Positions 20,554 to 31,505 are shown, counted from the stretch's first letter. The stretch is 64,000 nucleotides of DNA from Trichomonas tenax (GCA_023091735.1 JALKBU010000077.1:28646-92645); one strand, 5' to 3'. A program made the numbers and translations. Notes: generated from the sequence alone by a model not told the origin.

Positions 20554-21894
20554 ATGTCGAAAATTGTTCGAACTGATTGGAATATAACGCGTGATTCGCT
20601 CGAAAGTTTCCAAGTCAGCACCAAAAACATATACATGCTTAAAGGGAACTTCGTGTTATCGGCGTTTCTCGTCAGAAAACAAGTTTTAAATATTTTATGT
20701 TTCAAAATCTCAATTGAAAACATTTCATATATCACATACGAATTGATAGCTACTATCAACCTCATTAACCGAAATGGGCCACAATTTAACGTTACCATTC
20801 CTATAAAATGCAATTTCAACAAAACGTGCACAGAAGTCACATTCAAAACCGATCTAGACTTAGATCAAATCGACTTAGATGGATATTTCACAATGGGAGA
20901 ATTGAAATTTGAAATTGTTTTTTCCGTTGTTGATCGAATCATGCTTAAAGTCCCCGAATCAAACAATATAAGCATCAACGATATCATAAGAAAGATCCTC
21001 AGACCTCATAAGCTTACTGACAAGTCCGTATTGGATGAGCAGCACCAAAATTTCTTATTATCAGCTGCTAGATCAGTTTTCCTTGATCAACCAGCTTTGC
21101 TACGTTTGAAAGGTCCAATTATCATTGTTGGCGATCTCCATGGCAAATATTTTGATATGATGCGGGTTTTCTTGAAATTTGGCTTTCCTGATAAGATAAA
21201 TTACATATTTTTAGGTGATTATGTTGACAGGGGATCCGATAGTCTCGATACCATATATCTTCTCTTCGCATTGAAAGTTAGATTCCCAGATAATATTTTC
21301 TTAATCAGAGGAAATCACGAATGTGAAGAGATCTCAACGATCAATGGCTTTAAGGACGAATGCGATCGAAAGGGAGGCAACTATAAAGGCATTATATCTG
21401 TTTTTGACTGTCTTCCATTTGCAGCAATCATCTCGAACAAAATATTCATTGTTCACGGAGGAATCTCACCACACGTTAACTCTCTCGATCTCATTGAGAA
21501 CATTCAGAGACCGATAGTTTTCGATACAGATCATCCAGTGAATGATATGCTTTGGTCTGATCCTAATGCTTCGATTGAACATTTCGGTGTTTCAGAACGA
21601 GGACCTTTCTCGATATACGGAAAAGTTGCAGCGATTAACTTTTTGAAGAAGTTTAATTTCGAGCTTCTCGTTAGAGCACATGAAGTAACACAGAATGGAT
21701 TTTGTTTCCCGTTCGGCGTTAATATTCCTGTTATCACAGTTTACACGGCAACAGATTCATATAACAATAACAGAGGTGCTGTTATGTTAGTATCAGCAGA
21801 TCTTCGTTACACGTTTGATGTTTTCAAAGGACTTGATGCGCCAGGTGAAGCACAGTTTGAAAAGAAAGATTTCTCTCTAGAAATATCACTCTAG
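20554..21894 (+). CDS. PPP-family Ser/Thr protein phosphatase with a long N-terminal extension
   Basis: 446 residues from ATG at 20554. The catalytic domain (about residues 160-430) has all metal-binding motifs of the PPP family: GDLHGKY, GDYVDRG, RGNHE, VHGGISPH and VRAHE. The segment before the last histidine reads GPFSIYGK, where PP1/PP2A usually have RGxxFxFG, so the subfamily is unclear. About 150 residues precede the domain. They are rich in beta-type sequence and Cys/Asn/Ile and match nothing I know, far longer than the PP1 N-terminus. The gene is intact but sits between two genes broken by stop codons. It should dephosphorylate Ser/Thr; its partners are unknown. Confidence 0.9.
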   Translation: MSKIVRTDWNITRDSLESFQVSTKNIYMLKGNFVLSAFLVRKQVLNILCFKISIENISYITYELIATINLINRNGPQFNVTIPIKCNFNKTCTEVTFKTDLDLDQIDLDGYFTMGELKFEIVFSVVDRIMLKVPESNNISINDIIRKILRPHKLTDKSVLDEQHQNFLLSAARSVFLDQPALLRLKGPIIIVGDLHGKYFDMMRVFLKFGFPDKINYIFLGDYVDRGSDSLDTIYLLFALKVRFPDNIFLIRGNHECEEISTINGFKDECDRKGGNYKGIISVFDCLPFAAIISNKIFIVHGGISPHVNSLDLIENIQRPIVFDTDHPVNDMLWSDPNASIEHFGVSERGPFSIYGKVAAINFLKKFNFELLVRAHEVTQNGFCFPFGVNIPVITVYTATDSYNNNRGAVMLVSADLRYTFDVFKGLDAPGEAQFEKKDFSLEISL

Positions 21895-22438
21895 ATATTT
21901 ATGTATTTGTTTGTATAATGCCATTAAATATTTTTTGATAAATCTTACCACTTTTAGATAAATATAGCTTCTAGGAGCTGCAAAATTTAGAGGATTATTG
22001 TCAAATTCGTCCATAATGAAATGTACATTAGATAATGGATTTTGTTAAATGATACTCATCCTGACATTTTTTCATACAACAGTAACCAACAATCACATCA
22101 AAATCATCAATTTAGATCCAAAACTTTCATTATCAAAATCCAAATGATTTTTAACCAGCAATATAATGAAATATCTAAGATTCTGATCCATGCAAATGTA
22201 ATTTTGATTTAGGAAGATGCATCATTAAGCTCTGTGTGAATGAAAATAATGATAATTTACATGTCAGATAATGGCAAATACTAAAAATTGAAAAGTCAAT
22301 AACTTTTGTTTCATTGAACTCTACAAATAGATGAAAGAAATTCGATCACTTTGAATGAAAAAGAATCGGCGTTTCACAAATTTTGTGCCCTTCTAAAAGT
22401 GACAAAATTGAAAGAAATTCGAGATTCATCATTTTTCA
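21895..22438. other. Intergenic
   Basis: AT-rich. TTTACATGTCAG motif at about 22257. TTTTTCAATG at the start of the next gene fits the trichomonad Inr-at-ATG layout. Nothing else recognised. Confidence 0.4.
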
Positions 22439-23699
22439 ATGTCTGTGACAAAGAGAGCGGTGCTTCCCATTGAGAATTTGTGTGTGAAGCCAAACATCAA
22501 CACTATCGCAGCATGGAGGTGCAACAGCAGAGCAGATCGTGATTTAGTTCTTACAAAGCTTTCTAAAAGCTTTGCTGCACTTCACACACATTTTAACAAT
22601 GGAAACTTTGTTTTCCAAAAGCGAGATGTTCCTATTTTCAAAATTCCATCTGAAATTAAAGATTTATCTGCGCAAGCCGATTATGTCGATCAACACCTGG
22701 CGACGCCAATGTCAACTGCCCTCGGTTCGATTGCGATATCAGAGGACTCTGTTGTCGTTGGCAATCATTGTTTGTTTGATGGAGGTTCTATTACATCTTT
22801 TAACAATATGCTCGCAGAAAACAAGGAACTTCCGAAGTTGGAGTTGCCACCAAATACAATAGATCCATTCATGTCTAAAATCAACAAGATTGATTATTAT
22901 TTACCATCAATGACGGTAAATGAGAAGGCATTCAGGAACAACACTCAAGATCCACAATAGCTTAACACAAATCCAAACTGCCACTTCCTTAACACATTCA
23001 TTAACATGGAAGATTTTCAATGTTATTATAAGAATGACAAAAAACTTCACGCACTGACTGAATCTTTCTTCTCATCATAAATATTGAGCGTTTCCGCAAT
23101 GAATGGAAAGTTTGATAAATGCAGAGTCTGGGAAATCTTTGGAACAAGTCCTTATGCTGACCAAGGCTTTAAACTCGGTCAAGGACAGTATTTCTCTAAC
23201 TTCAACGTCTCTGCTGATGGAAAAACTGAAAATGACACTATTGAGAAGCTGCAGAAGAGCTTGAGAGCAAACTTTAATGAGCAAATCAAGCGTGGCACTC
23301 CATTTTCGGGACTTAAGGCTTTCATGACTGGGCACATGGATAAGAACTTTATTCCAGGTCCAGCGGTCTCTCTTTCACAGCTTGGTGAATACAAACTTAG
23401 TGGACCACTCAAGGACTTGTTTTTTTCGCACAACAACATATGCAGAAGCAGGCTACAACATGTGCATCACAATTTATAACGTTAAGACTGAGAATTCGAA
23501 CAAATTCTGCATTGCACACCTTCAATCTCCTTTCTACAAGAGCAACAGAGAAGGATTGATGTTCCAGAAGGGAACAGTGTATGCTCTCTCCAAGATAAAC
23601 AAATCTACAAAGATTGGTGATGCAATTGAACAAATGAAGGAAGTTCAAGCAAAGATCTACAAGGAGAATGATACAGTTGATAGAGTTATTCATATTTAA
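22439..23699 (+). pseudogene. Condensation/acyltransferase-like gene broken by two stops and a frameshift
   Basis: ATG at 22439; the frame continues to about 23420 through TAG at 22958-22960 and TAA at 23078-23080. At a T-rich run (23418-23424) it shifts into a second frame (RTTTYAEAGYNMC...) that ends at 23699. The joined frames would be about 420 codons. The first part has NHCLFDGGSI, the HxxxDG active-site motif of CoA-dependent acyltransferases and nonribosomal-peptide condensation domains, so an acyl-transfer role is likely for the ancestor. The substrate is unknown. Three lesions in otherwise well-kept sequence indicate a fairly recent loss. Homopolymer sequencing error could explain the frameshift but not both stops. 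Confidence 0.75.
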
Positions 23700-23853
23700 G
23701 TAAATATTATTGTGTTTAATATAGAAAGCATGTTTACATCAAGAAAAATCAAACATATAAAATTATTAAAACACAAAACTATAAAAAAGCACAATTCATT
23801 AATAATCACGTATTAATATTCATCTGCATATATAAAAATAGGGTCATCTAAAA

Positions 23854-24171
23854 TCATTCGACATTATGAACAATTTCGTTAATTCTATTTTCGTTTTTAA
23901 CTAATTCATCGAACATCTTTTCTGTTTCTAAATGACTCGTGATCAAATCTGAAGTTTGGACGGATATTTCATTAAAATTAACTGAAATTTCGTGAATTTC
24001 TTGTACAATGTTCATGACGTTGGCTGAGATTTCATCCAAAGTCATTCCATTTAAGCACGTTTGCAAATCATTCAATTGCTCTGTTGTTTGATTAAGCGTT
24101 TGAGCAACATATTCTGCTTTCGCTTCATCTCTGTCTAAGTTTACATTCAACTCATTAACAACATTACTCAT
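23854..24171 (-). CDS. Small acidic coiled-coil protein, unknown
   Basis: 105 residues from ATG at 24171 (MSNVVNELNVNLDRDEAKAEY). The open frame extends upstream to a GTG or TTG codon without homology-like sequence. Nearly all helical, with hydrophobic residues at heptad spacing (LNQTTEQLNDLQTCLNGMTLDEI, IVQEIHEISVNFNEI) and an acidic charge. It resembles small trichomonad coiled-coil proteins or a SNARE-like helix without a membrane anchor. Family not identified. Confidence 0.5.
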   Translation of the reverse strand: MSNVVNELNVNLDRDEAKAEYVAQTLNQTTEQLNDLQTCLNGMTLDEISANVMNIVQEIHEISVNFNEISVQTSDLITSHLETEKMFDELVKNENRINEIVHNVE

Positions 24172-24963
24172 TTTCTTTCTTCTTGATCCAGTTAAAAGAG
24201 AAATGTAATTAAATTTTGTCACTTTTATATAAAAAATAAAATGAGATTTTTTCATTGATATAGTTTCTCCAATATATGTAAATGTTAAATTTTGATTTTC
24301 ACATTTTACAAACAAATATTTCAGAGCTGTCTTTTCAGAATCCTTCCGTATCATAACCACAGATCCCCTCTAGATGTCTTAATCTATATCTATGATGTTG
24401 AGAAAAATATGTTATCCATTCATCAAAAATCATGAACAAAAATATTAATAATTTGAATTGATAACTTTTAAATTTCATTAAAAATCTTGTTAATTTTCAG
24501 TTTTGAAAGAATATAGTTAGTTTCATTCGAAACAAAATAATGCAATGGATATAATTATATATACTTTATTTAAGAGTTGGATATTGTTTGATTATATCAA
24601 ATTAATGTTATAATGAATTATATTTTCTTCTTTTTAGACGATATTCGGCTTAAGAGAAAGCAATATAAACTAAAAATAATACAGTGGATAACATGCAAAG
24701 CCACGAAATACCATTTTTGAAAAATTTTGATTAATCTAAATTAACCTTATTCAACAGTCACTTATCATGCAAATCATTCAAAAGTTATTATTGTTGCTTT
24801 TTGATAGAAAATTCACGTATATAGGGGTTACATCATATGTAGATCCCAAAAATCAAATAAAATCTCGAGGCGCATTTTTATCAACAACATTTTTGAGAGA
24901 TAACATAGAAAATTTTGTGCTTCGACGATAATTTTATACTTTTAAAGACTGGTCTTTGAATCA
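24172..24963. other. Intergenic between divergent genes
   Basis: AT-rich head-to-head spacer. No repeat or RNA recognised. The last bases read GAATCAATG at the next gene start. Confidence 0.45.
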
Positions 24964-25632
24964 ATGGCAAGCGGCTCTCGTTTCGATACCCTTCTAAATC
25001 AGGTCCAAGGCAAACTCGACACGTGCGAGAACATCAAGGACGAGTTCCCGACGATGGAACTCGACCAGAAGAAATCAAGCGTCTCCCGCGGCTTGAGAGA
25101 TCTCAACAACATCAACAATAACATCACGGAAATGGAAAGGCTCATCCAAACAATGCCTGCGAGAGACAGGGAATTTTTCTCGCAGGATATTATAACTTGT
25201 CGAGATTCACACAAGACTCTGATGGCAGCATTCGCGAAAATGGATGAAGAAACAAAGCGCTTAATTCTTATCGCAGAAGCAAACAAGAGAAACGGCGCGG
25301 ACCAAGATACTCTCAATAGAACAGCAGCGAAGCTCGACAATGCAAACAGTAACCTCGCGAAAGCCATCGGCCTCGGTGGTCAAGTTCTCACTGGCCAGGA
25401 GAAGTCAATGAACACTCTTGCCCAGGATAGACAGGCACTTGGCCGTATTGATAACAACGTCGACAACATCATTGACGAAACAGGCAAGGCTAACGCTTTG
25501 TCCAACGAGATGATCAGGCGTATGAAGTGCATCAACTGCATTACATGGATCCTTGTCATCATCTTCGCCGCTATTCTTGCCGGCTTAATATACATGAAGA
25601 TCAAGAAGATTTTGTTCTTCAAGAAGAAGTAA
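24964..25632 (+). CDS. Vti1-like Qb-SNARE
   Basis: 222 residues from ATG at 24964. Residues 1-120 are helical, like the Vti1 N-terminal three-helix bundle. Residues 135-188 are the SNARE motif (GQEKSMNTLAQDRQALGRID...ALSNEMIRRM), which lines up with the Vti1 pattern GQEML.NLSHDREKIQRA...LTGMLRRI. A single C-terminal membrane segment (ITWILVIIFAAILAGLIYM) ends in a short lysine-rich tail. Qb-SNAREs of this kind act in Golgi-endosome-vacuole membrane fusion. The subfamily is inferred from motif spacing; another Qb or Qa SNARE is possible. The GC-rich third positions suggest good expression. Confidence 0.75.
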   Translation: MASGSRFDTLLNQVQGKLDTCENIKDEFPTMELDQKKSSVSRGLRDLNNINNNITEMERLIQTMPARDREFFSQDIITCRDSHKTLMAAFAKMDEETKRLILIAEANKRNGADQDTLNRTAAKLDNANSNLAKAIGLGGQVLTGQEKSMNTLAQDRQALGRIDNNVDNIIDETGKANALSNEMIRRMKCINCITWILVIIFAAILAGLIYMKIKKILFFKKK

Positions 25633-26379
25633 TCACGAAAAATGCAAAAATTTGTTGTCTCGTTAGCTATTTTGAGAGACTTACTAGCCATGCAATTATG
25701 ATAATTGAAATTTTGTATATTAAATGTTTTTCGTCTATATTCACACTGAAATTATATTTTTAAAAGCATATCACAACATCATACCTTCAAAATCGACGAT
25801 TCAACTCACAATATTTTCATAAACATGCTGTCAGGCAAATTATCGCATATTCTATTCTTTCAAATCATATATCTTCAAATTAACACTTCATCATAAAGAA
25901 ACTCCATCATTCATAATAGCATATGTCATAGGTATTTCATGCAAATTTGATATTATGCGAAAAATATCAAGATTTTTCGCATATTAACTAATTTGTATAA
26001 AATATATTCTGTTGTAAGAACAAAAACATCTAAAGTATCGCAACATATACCACAACATCATCATAATATTTGATATTAATATATCAAATATTATTCTTAT
26101 TGCAAAGTAGTGAATATGATGCGATGAATTAGATGTATGCGCAAGCGCAAATAAAATGAAAATAAAGATGGGCAACGAAATGGGATCAAATATTCATCCA
26201 TACAAATATTATGAATTCCATTACGTGCCGGCATAGATCTGTGATCCAGCAGCAGTTTCTAAATTAATTTTTAGATAATTTTATATTGCCCTACAAATAA
26301 TTGTAAAGCAATAGAAGTCGCCTTCCAAATTATGCTAAAAACTAGCAATAAATGACAGTTATTCACGATACAGATACAC
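25633..26379. other. Intergenic between convergent SNARE and eS24 genes
   Basis: AT-rich. A short inverted pair (AATATTTGATATTA and ATATCAAATATT, about 26067-26091) is the only structure seen. Confidence 0.4.
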
Positions 26380-26802
26380 TTACTGGTTGCCAAGTTCCTC
26401 CTTGCGCTGCTGGCGCTTGATCTTGTGTGCTTCAGCACGCTTGCCGGAACCCCAGACCTTGACTTTCTGGCGGCGAGCGTTCTTACGCATACGACGTGTG
26501 ACCTTGCCCTTTTCGGCAAGACCAGCCTTGATGAGGCGGTGCTTTGGCTCAGTCTTCTTAAGTGCATCTAAGTTATCGTAAACAAAGCCAAAACCAGTGG
26601 TACGGCCACCACCGAACTTTGTCTCGAGACCAAAGATGACAACGAGGTCCTTGTTAGCCTTAAGGCGTGTTGCGACCTCCTCCTTGATCTCGTCGCGTGT
26701 TGGTGCCTTGACACCGAGGTGTGTGAGATCGACAACGAACTGCTTGCGGTCGAGGAGCTTGTTAGCGATGAACTTACGGATACGAAGAGAAACCTTCGAC
26801 AT
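26380..26802 (-). CDS. RPS24: Small-subunit ribosomal protein eS24
   Basis: 140 residues from ATG at 26802. The sequence follows eS24 throughout: IRKFIANKLLDRKQFVVDL, PTRDEIKEEVATRLKA, VVIFGLETKFGGGRTTGFGFVYDN and a basic C-terminus (KRQQRKEELGNQ). eS24 lies at the foot of the small subunit and takes part in early rRNA processing. The length matches the family. Its upstream region does not show the GACGATAAA motif of the other three ribosomal genes here, but has TTTACATGACAC-type sequence (read on the plus strand) about 85-95 bp away. Confidence 0.97.
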   Translation of the reverse strand: MSKVSLRIRKFIANKLLDRKQFVVDLTHLGVKAPTRDEIKEEVATRLKANKDLVVIFGLETKFGGGRTTGFGFVYDNLDALKKTEPKHRLIKAGLAEKGKVTRRMRKNARRQKVKVWGSGKRAEAHKIKRQQRKEELGNQ

Positions 26803-27255
26803 TGTCTGGAATTACTCGACCATCTCGATTATTTTACCCTCAATTATTTCTGGTAATAAAATATTTACAAGTCATATAAATTTAGTTTACATGACACATT
26901 TCACAAATGTCAAAATTTTTTCAAAATTATTTTTTACACGACAAAATACCATTTACTTGACAAAAATATTATTTTGATGTGATCTCTTCAAAGATGTTAA
27001 AAAAAAATCCGTAGCCAATAAGCACATAAGATGCTACTGAATTTTGTGATGCTGTTTATTAATTTAAAATTGATGCTTTGATGTTTAAAATCATAATAAA
27101 TGATGTTTTAGATTTTTCGAATTTGAAAGATTCTTTTGATGTTTGAAGAGTCATTTAAATTTATGAGCTCATTCGCCGCAAGTTAAAATGGATAATTCTT
27201 AAAAAGCATTGATAGTTAATTGATTAAACAGTTATATTTTAGAATTAATTTACAG
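26803..27255. other. Intergenic between eS24 and the CFAP58-like gene
   Basis: Contains the TTTACATGACA-type motif at 26885-26897. AT-rich otherwise. Nothing else recognised. Confidence 0.45.
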
Positions 27256-29949
27256 TTATAATTTTGTGTCATTAAGAGTGACTTCGCCGCCAGTTTCGTC
27301 CATGTGAATACCATATGGAGTAAGCATCTTATTAACGGACTCAAGGGCAACATGAGCATCGTCAAACTTCTGTTCTTCGAGCTGTTGCTGAAGAACTTTG
27401 AGTTCGTGTTGTTCCTTGAGTTCAAGCTTTTTCTGCTTGATCCACTTCTTACGCTCGTTCATGAGCTCCATACGGACGTCTGTGAGGTCTTTGCGGAATT
27501 CGTTAACTTCATCACGGTATAACTCAAGTTTGCGAGAGACTTCCTCGAGATTGAACTTCTTGGACTTGACCTTCTCAGAGTATTCTGTAACTTTCTGCTC
27601 TAACTCAATACCAGGCTTATGGCGGACTTGCGCAAAGAGCATGTTGTATTGTGACTCTTTCTCTTTGATCTTATCCTGCAAATCAGCTACTTGCTTCGTG
27701 CGAGAGACCAAATCAGCCTGAAGCTCCTGATATCTCTTGAGACGCTCGAATCTCTGTGGATCAGAAGATTCCAACAATGTCCAGTTGTGAATGTTAATTG
27801 GAATTGCAAGTTCTTCTTCCATAGCTGCACGTTCTGCTCTGAGCTGCATAAGTTCCTTCTGCTTGATGTGAATAAGTTCACGTCTTTCACGGAGTTGGTC
27901 ATCAATTTGAGCAACTTCTTCAAGCTTTGCGGACTTTTCGTTGATTAGCTTGTTCAAGTTTGCGATTTCAGCTTCCTTCAAGTCATAGTCGCGTTCACCT
28001 CTCTTGACTTGCTTCTTCAAGTTTTCTATTATAGTCTGTACTTGGTCCATTTCCTTCTCCTTCTCGACAGTCTTGTTGGAAATAGCATCAGAATCTTTCT
28101 TCACATTTTCAAGTCTGTGCAAGTGCTTCTGCAAGCTGTCTTCAGCGTGTTTGATTGACAAATTGATCTTTGAGATTTCAGCATCGTTAGCGACAATTGT
28201 GGAGTTGAGTGTAGTAATAACGATCTCGACTTGTGTAAGCTTTTCTCTTAATTGAGAATCTTCATCTTCTGTTCTCTTAAGAGATTCAATATCTCTCAGT
28301 TTCTCCATTGCCTTTCTGTGGATATCATCCTTGTGTTGTTCAATAGCGAATTTCATTCTTCCGAAGTTGTTTTCAAGGTCAGTAATTTCGGCTTCGACTT
28401 CTTTCACCTTCTTAGAGATGATCTCTCTTTCACTTCTAACTTTCTCGTACAATGACTGCTGCTGAGCAACATGCCTGTCACCATTGACAATCTCTGCTGT
28501 CTTTGAAGCAACTTTAGATGCGAGATCTTTAAGGGTCTCCTGGCCATGCAAAAACTGTGATGTGGCTGCCGAAAGCTCTTCTGAATAGTGCTCTCTTTCT
28601 GTTTCGATGGAGTAAATCTTCTTCTGTGTTTCCTGAAGGTGCTGCTTGATGATAGAAATCTCGCAATCGATGTTATGGCTCTGGTTCTTGTACATTGTCA
28701 AGATTGTCTGTGCCTGTGTTTGATGCTGCAATTCTCCTTCTTTCTTTTTAAGTTTAGCATTCTCATCTCTCACGCATGTATCGATCTGCTTCCTGACGAG
28801 TTCTCCCTCACGTCTGAGTGTTGAAATCTTGTCTTCCATCGCATCGACTTGATTGCTGACTGCATCAGACTCTTTTCTGATTCCTTCGTAGCGTTCTTGA
28901 AGGCCTTGAACTTTCAGTCTGATTTTATCACGATTTGCGTTTTGCGTTTGCGATTGCTTTGTGACGTTATCGGCCACCTTCTGACGCTCTATAAGTGCGT
29001 TGTGATTGTTTGCGATGTCCGTTTCGATTGCAACAATTTGATTATTGAGCAAATCGAGTTCTTTCTGATATTTCTGGCATTTCTCGGAGATTTCTTGCTT
29101 CTCACTCTTAGCACTCTCGAAACGGCGCTTCTGTTCACGAACTTTCTTGTCTATTTGCTTTACAGTTTCCTGTTCTTGAGCAACTTCAATTGTTTTGTCT
29201 GCAACTTGTTGCTTCATCTCTTTGAGTCTGTTACGTGTGTTTTCGCGATCCCTTTCGAGTTCGAGGAGGTGCTGTCTTTCCATTTGGTCTTCACGCTGTT
29301 TTTCTTCAACAGTTTCGTCGATTCTCTTTAATTCTGCAATTGAATCTTGAATTTCTTTATCTTTCGCTGCTTTCTTTTCTTGTGTTATTCTGTTATTTTC
29401 CTTCAATTGCGGTATTTGTTGGTTTAATTCTTCATATTGTTTTGTTAATTCTGCTCTTCTCGCTTTGAGTTGGCTCAATTCATCTTTTTGGCCTCTCTCT
29501 TCAAGAACACATCTTTCGAGCTTGTTTTCGAGTCCAGTAATCTCACTGGTGATAACTTCATTCGCTACCATTACTTCGTGAAGGGAAGCAAGAAGATCTG
29601 TAAGCGCTGCTTGTTTCTTGTCCCTGTCCTCATTGAGGTTTGAGATAGAGCGAGAGTCTTCTTCAGCTAATTTCGAAACTGTTCGAACTTTCGCTTTGTT
29701 TCCAACGATTTCTGACTCGATAACACGTCCTTTTTCGATGTATCTCGCCTGGTTTGTCATAGATTTCTGCAAAATACCGAATAATTTTGCATATTCGTGT
29801 CGAAATGCTTCTAATACTGAATCTTTAGTGATTTCATGGTTCAATTCATGAAAATCGTGCTGGAGGTCTGTAAAGGTCGTCTGTGAGAACTCAGCGAGCT
29901 GCTGCTGAGCGTCCGATACGGAGGAATTTGTCACTCCTTTCTCCGTCAT
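27256..29949 (-). CDS. CFAP58: CFAP58 (CCDC147)-like flagellar coiled-coil protein
   Basis: 897 residues from ATG at 29949 (MTEKGVTNSS). The frame is open 39 codons upstream to 30066, but that part is AT-rich Lys/Ile sequence. Almost the whole protein is coiled coil. Family-specific blocks at both ends match CFAP58. Near residues 30-80 there is FHELNHEITKDSVLEAFRHEYAKL and a following EIVGNKAKVRTV block. Near residues 700-800 there is EEELAIPINIHNWTLLESSDP and SQYNMLFAQVRHKPG. In other flagellates CFAP58 is an axonemal or central-pair-associated protein needed for flagellar assembly and beat. The length (897 versus about 870 in human) agrees. A generic coiled coil is unlikely because the PINIHNWTLLE.SDP block is specific. 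Confidence 0.85.
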   Translation of the reverse strand: MTEKGVTNSSVSDAQQQLAEFSQTTFTDLQHDFHELNHEITKDSVLEAFRHEYAKLFGILQKSMTNQARYIEKGRVIESEIVGNKAKVRTVSKLAEEDSRSISNLNEDRDKKQAALTDLLASLHEVMVANEVITSEITGLENKLERCVLEERGQKDELSQLKARRAELTKQYEELNQQIPQLKENNRITQEKKAAKDKEIQDSIAELKRIDETVEEKQREDQMERQHLLELERDRENTRNRLKEMKQQVADKTIEVAQEQETVKQIDKKVREQKRRFESAKSEKQEISEKCQKYQKELDLLNNQIVAIETDIANNHNALIERQKVADNVTKQSQTQNANRDKIRLKVQGLQERYEGIRKESDAVSNQVDAMEDKISTLRREGELVRKQIDTCVRDENAKLKKKEGELQHQTQAQTILTMYKNQSHNIDCEISIIKQHLQETQKKIYSIETEREHYSEELSAATSQFLHGQETLKDLASKVASKTAEIVNGDRHVAQQQSLYEKVRSEREIISKKVKEVEAEITDLENNFGRMKFAIEQHKDDIHRKAMEKLRDIESLKRTEDEDSQLREKLTQVEIVITTLNSTIVANDAEISKINLSIKHAEDSLQKHLHRLENVKKDSDAISNKTVEKEKEMDQVQTIIENLKKQVKRGERDYDLKEAEIANLNKLINEKSAKLEEVAQIDDQLRERRELIHIKQKELMQLRAERAAMEEELAIPINIHNWTLLESSDPQRFERLKRYQELQADLVSRTKQVADLQDKIKEKESQYNMLFAQVRHKPGIELEQKVTEYSEKVKSKKFNLEEVSRKLELYRDEVNEFRKDLTDVRMELMNERKKWIKQKKLELKEQHELKVLQQQLEEQKFDDAHVALESVNKMLTPYGIHMDETGGEVTLNDTKL

Positions 29950-30983
29950 CAGAATAACGAGTTTTTTTACACTTTTTTTGCTTTTTATTTTCTTTATTGT
30001 ATTATATGTACATATCTTGTAGACACTATTTTCAAAATTTTGGGTCACATTATCGCCGAAAATCATGAAATGCTAATAAAGCTATGATTATTTTTTGGCA
30101 TTTTGACAAAATCGCTTTACATTATGAAAAATATTCATCATAAAAATTTTTGTTATTTAGACTGTTGCTGATCTATTGCTCTTCATAGGATGGATACATA
30201 TAAGTGCGAAATCATATGCACGCAGCAGGATCAAATTTTATTGAGATATGTTTGTTTATAATTCAAGCTCTCAATATCGTTGTAAACATATATAACTCTA
30301 TTATCTATTATCTGCATGCACAGAAAAAGCAGTACTTAACATTAAATCCACAAAATATTGATGATTCGATATCAAGAGAATTTTCGATATCGGAGGAGTT
30401 TTATATTGTACAAATTTTCACATAAGCGATATAATGACTCATAGATGTATATGATAGATTATATACATATTATGTTATATATCATAATTTGCTAATATGC
30501 CTATAAATCAAATACTTAAAGCTCTATGATGGCATTTTGACATGGTGAAATATCACTTTTATTTAAAATGATTGGCATTTCCCCATAATATAATTATTTT
30601 TATTTTGCTCAACTGCTATTTTCGTATAATATGCAGATAGCCAAATATAATATTCTACATTCTATCTTCCATACACATCTTGCTGTATACATGATTATAA
30701 ATTTTACAATGGAACCATTAACTGTTAACTAAAACTAGACAACAATGTATACAATTTCAATATAAATACAAATCGTATTGAACATGTGCATTACTCCGAA
30801 ATTTTCTTTCGAATCACAAATTGATTATTTCAAAATTGAAATGAAACAACATCAAAATTCTACAAAGTATACAAAAGAAAGCAATTTCTAACATTTGTAT
30901 CCAGAAAATAAATTATTTAGCGATAATTTTAAATTACCATATTATATAATCTGATTTATATCAGTATAACCATAGAATAATAA
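29950..30983. other. Intergenic
   Basis: AT-rich. An open frame over 30204-30425 has no recognisable motif and is not called. No repeat recognised. Confidence 0.4.
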
Positions 30984-31505
30984 TATAATGATGGTTGGCA
31001 CTATTATGGAACGGAATGGTTCGAAGGTGAAAGCAGTCGTTGTCCATCTGGAATTTTGATAGATTCCGCAAACAGACCTCTCCCTTCACGATATCTCAGT
31101 GAGCTCCTTGTTGAACCTTCTATAGCAAAAGATACAGCACCGTTCACTCGAGTTTCGGATGTGACGATGGCATATTTATACGATTCTGGAAATTATGATT
31201 TAGATTGGAGCATTGCAAAACCTCTTATTTATGGTAACAAAGATTTCATTGATGGGAATTATATCAAAGGATGGCCATTGGACAATCCGATGGTTCCTCT
31301 CCCGAGCAAAACATTTTGGGAGCCCAATTTTCCTTCTCATAATTCAGGGTGGGATTTCAATTTTTATGGATCAAAATCATCCCTAACTACAATTGATTGC
31401 AATAATCCATCTCCAATATATACAAGGTACTGCGGCAATCAACAATACTATAATCCATTTAACTATAATCAAGGTCCAACAACTTCTGACTTTGATTATT
31501 TATGA
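30984..31505 (+). pseudogene. GP63 (leishmanolysin)-like metalloprotease, 3' fragment
   Basis: A frame open from 30984 (preceded by TAA) to TGA at 31503-31505, about 173 codons, without a suitable start. DGWHYYGTEWFEGE contains the histidine that acts as third zinc ligand in M8 peptidases (HWxxxxF...E pattern). The next block, MAYLYDSGNYDLDWSIAKPL, matches the M8 'LLEDSGWY.VDWS.A..L' region. The HEXXH zinc motif and everything N-terminal to it are missing; 30600-30990 shows no trace of it. The C-terminal part is Pro/Asn/Tyr-rich. It cannot be an active protease and is a 5'-truncated copy. Trichomonads have hundreds of GP63-like genes. Confidence 0.75.

Noticed and set aside
19246..22960. TAG reassigned as a sense codon
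   Set aside because: The intact phosphatase gene between the broken genes ends with TAG, and the broken genes also carry a TAA and a frameshift.
27304..29851. Several Phe/Leu/Cys-rich frames opposite the CFAP58-like gene
   Set aside because: Antisense shadows of a Glu/Lys/Gln-rich coiled-coil gene.
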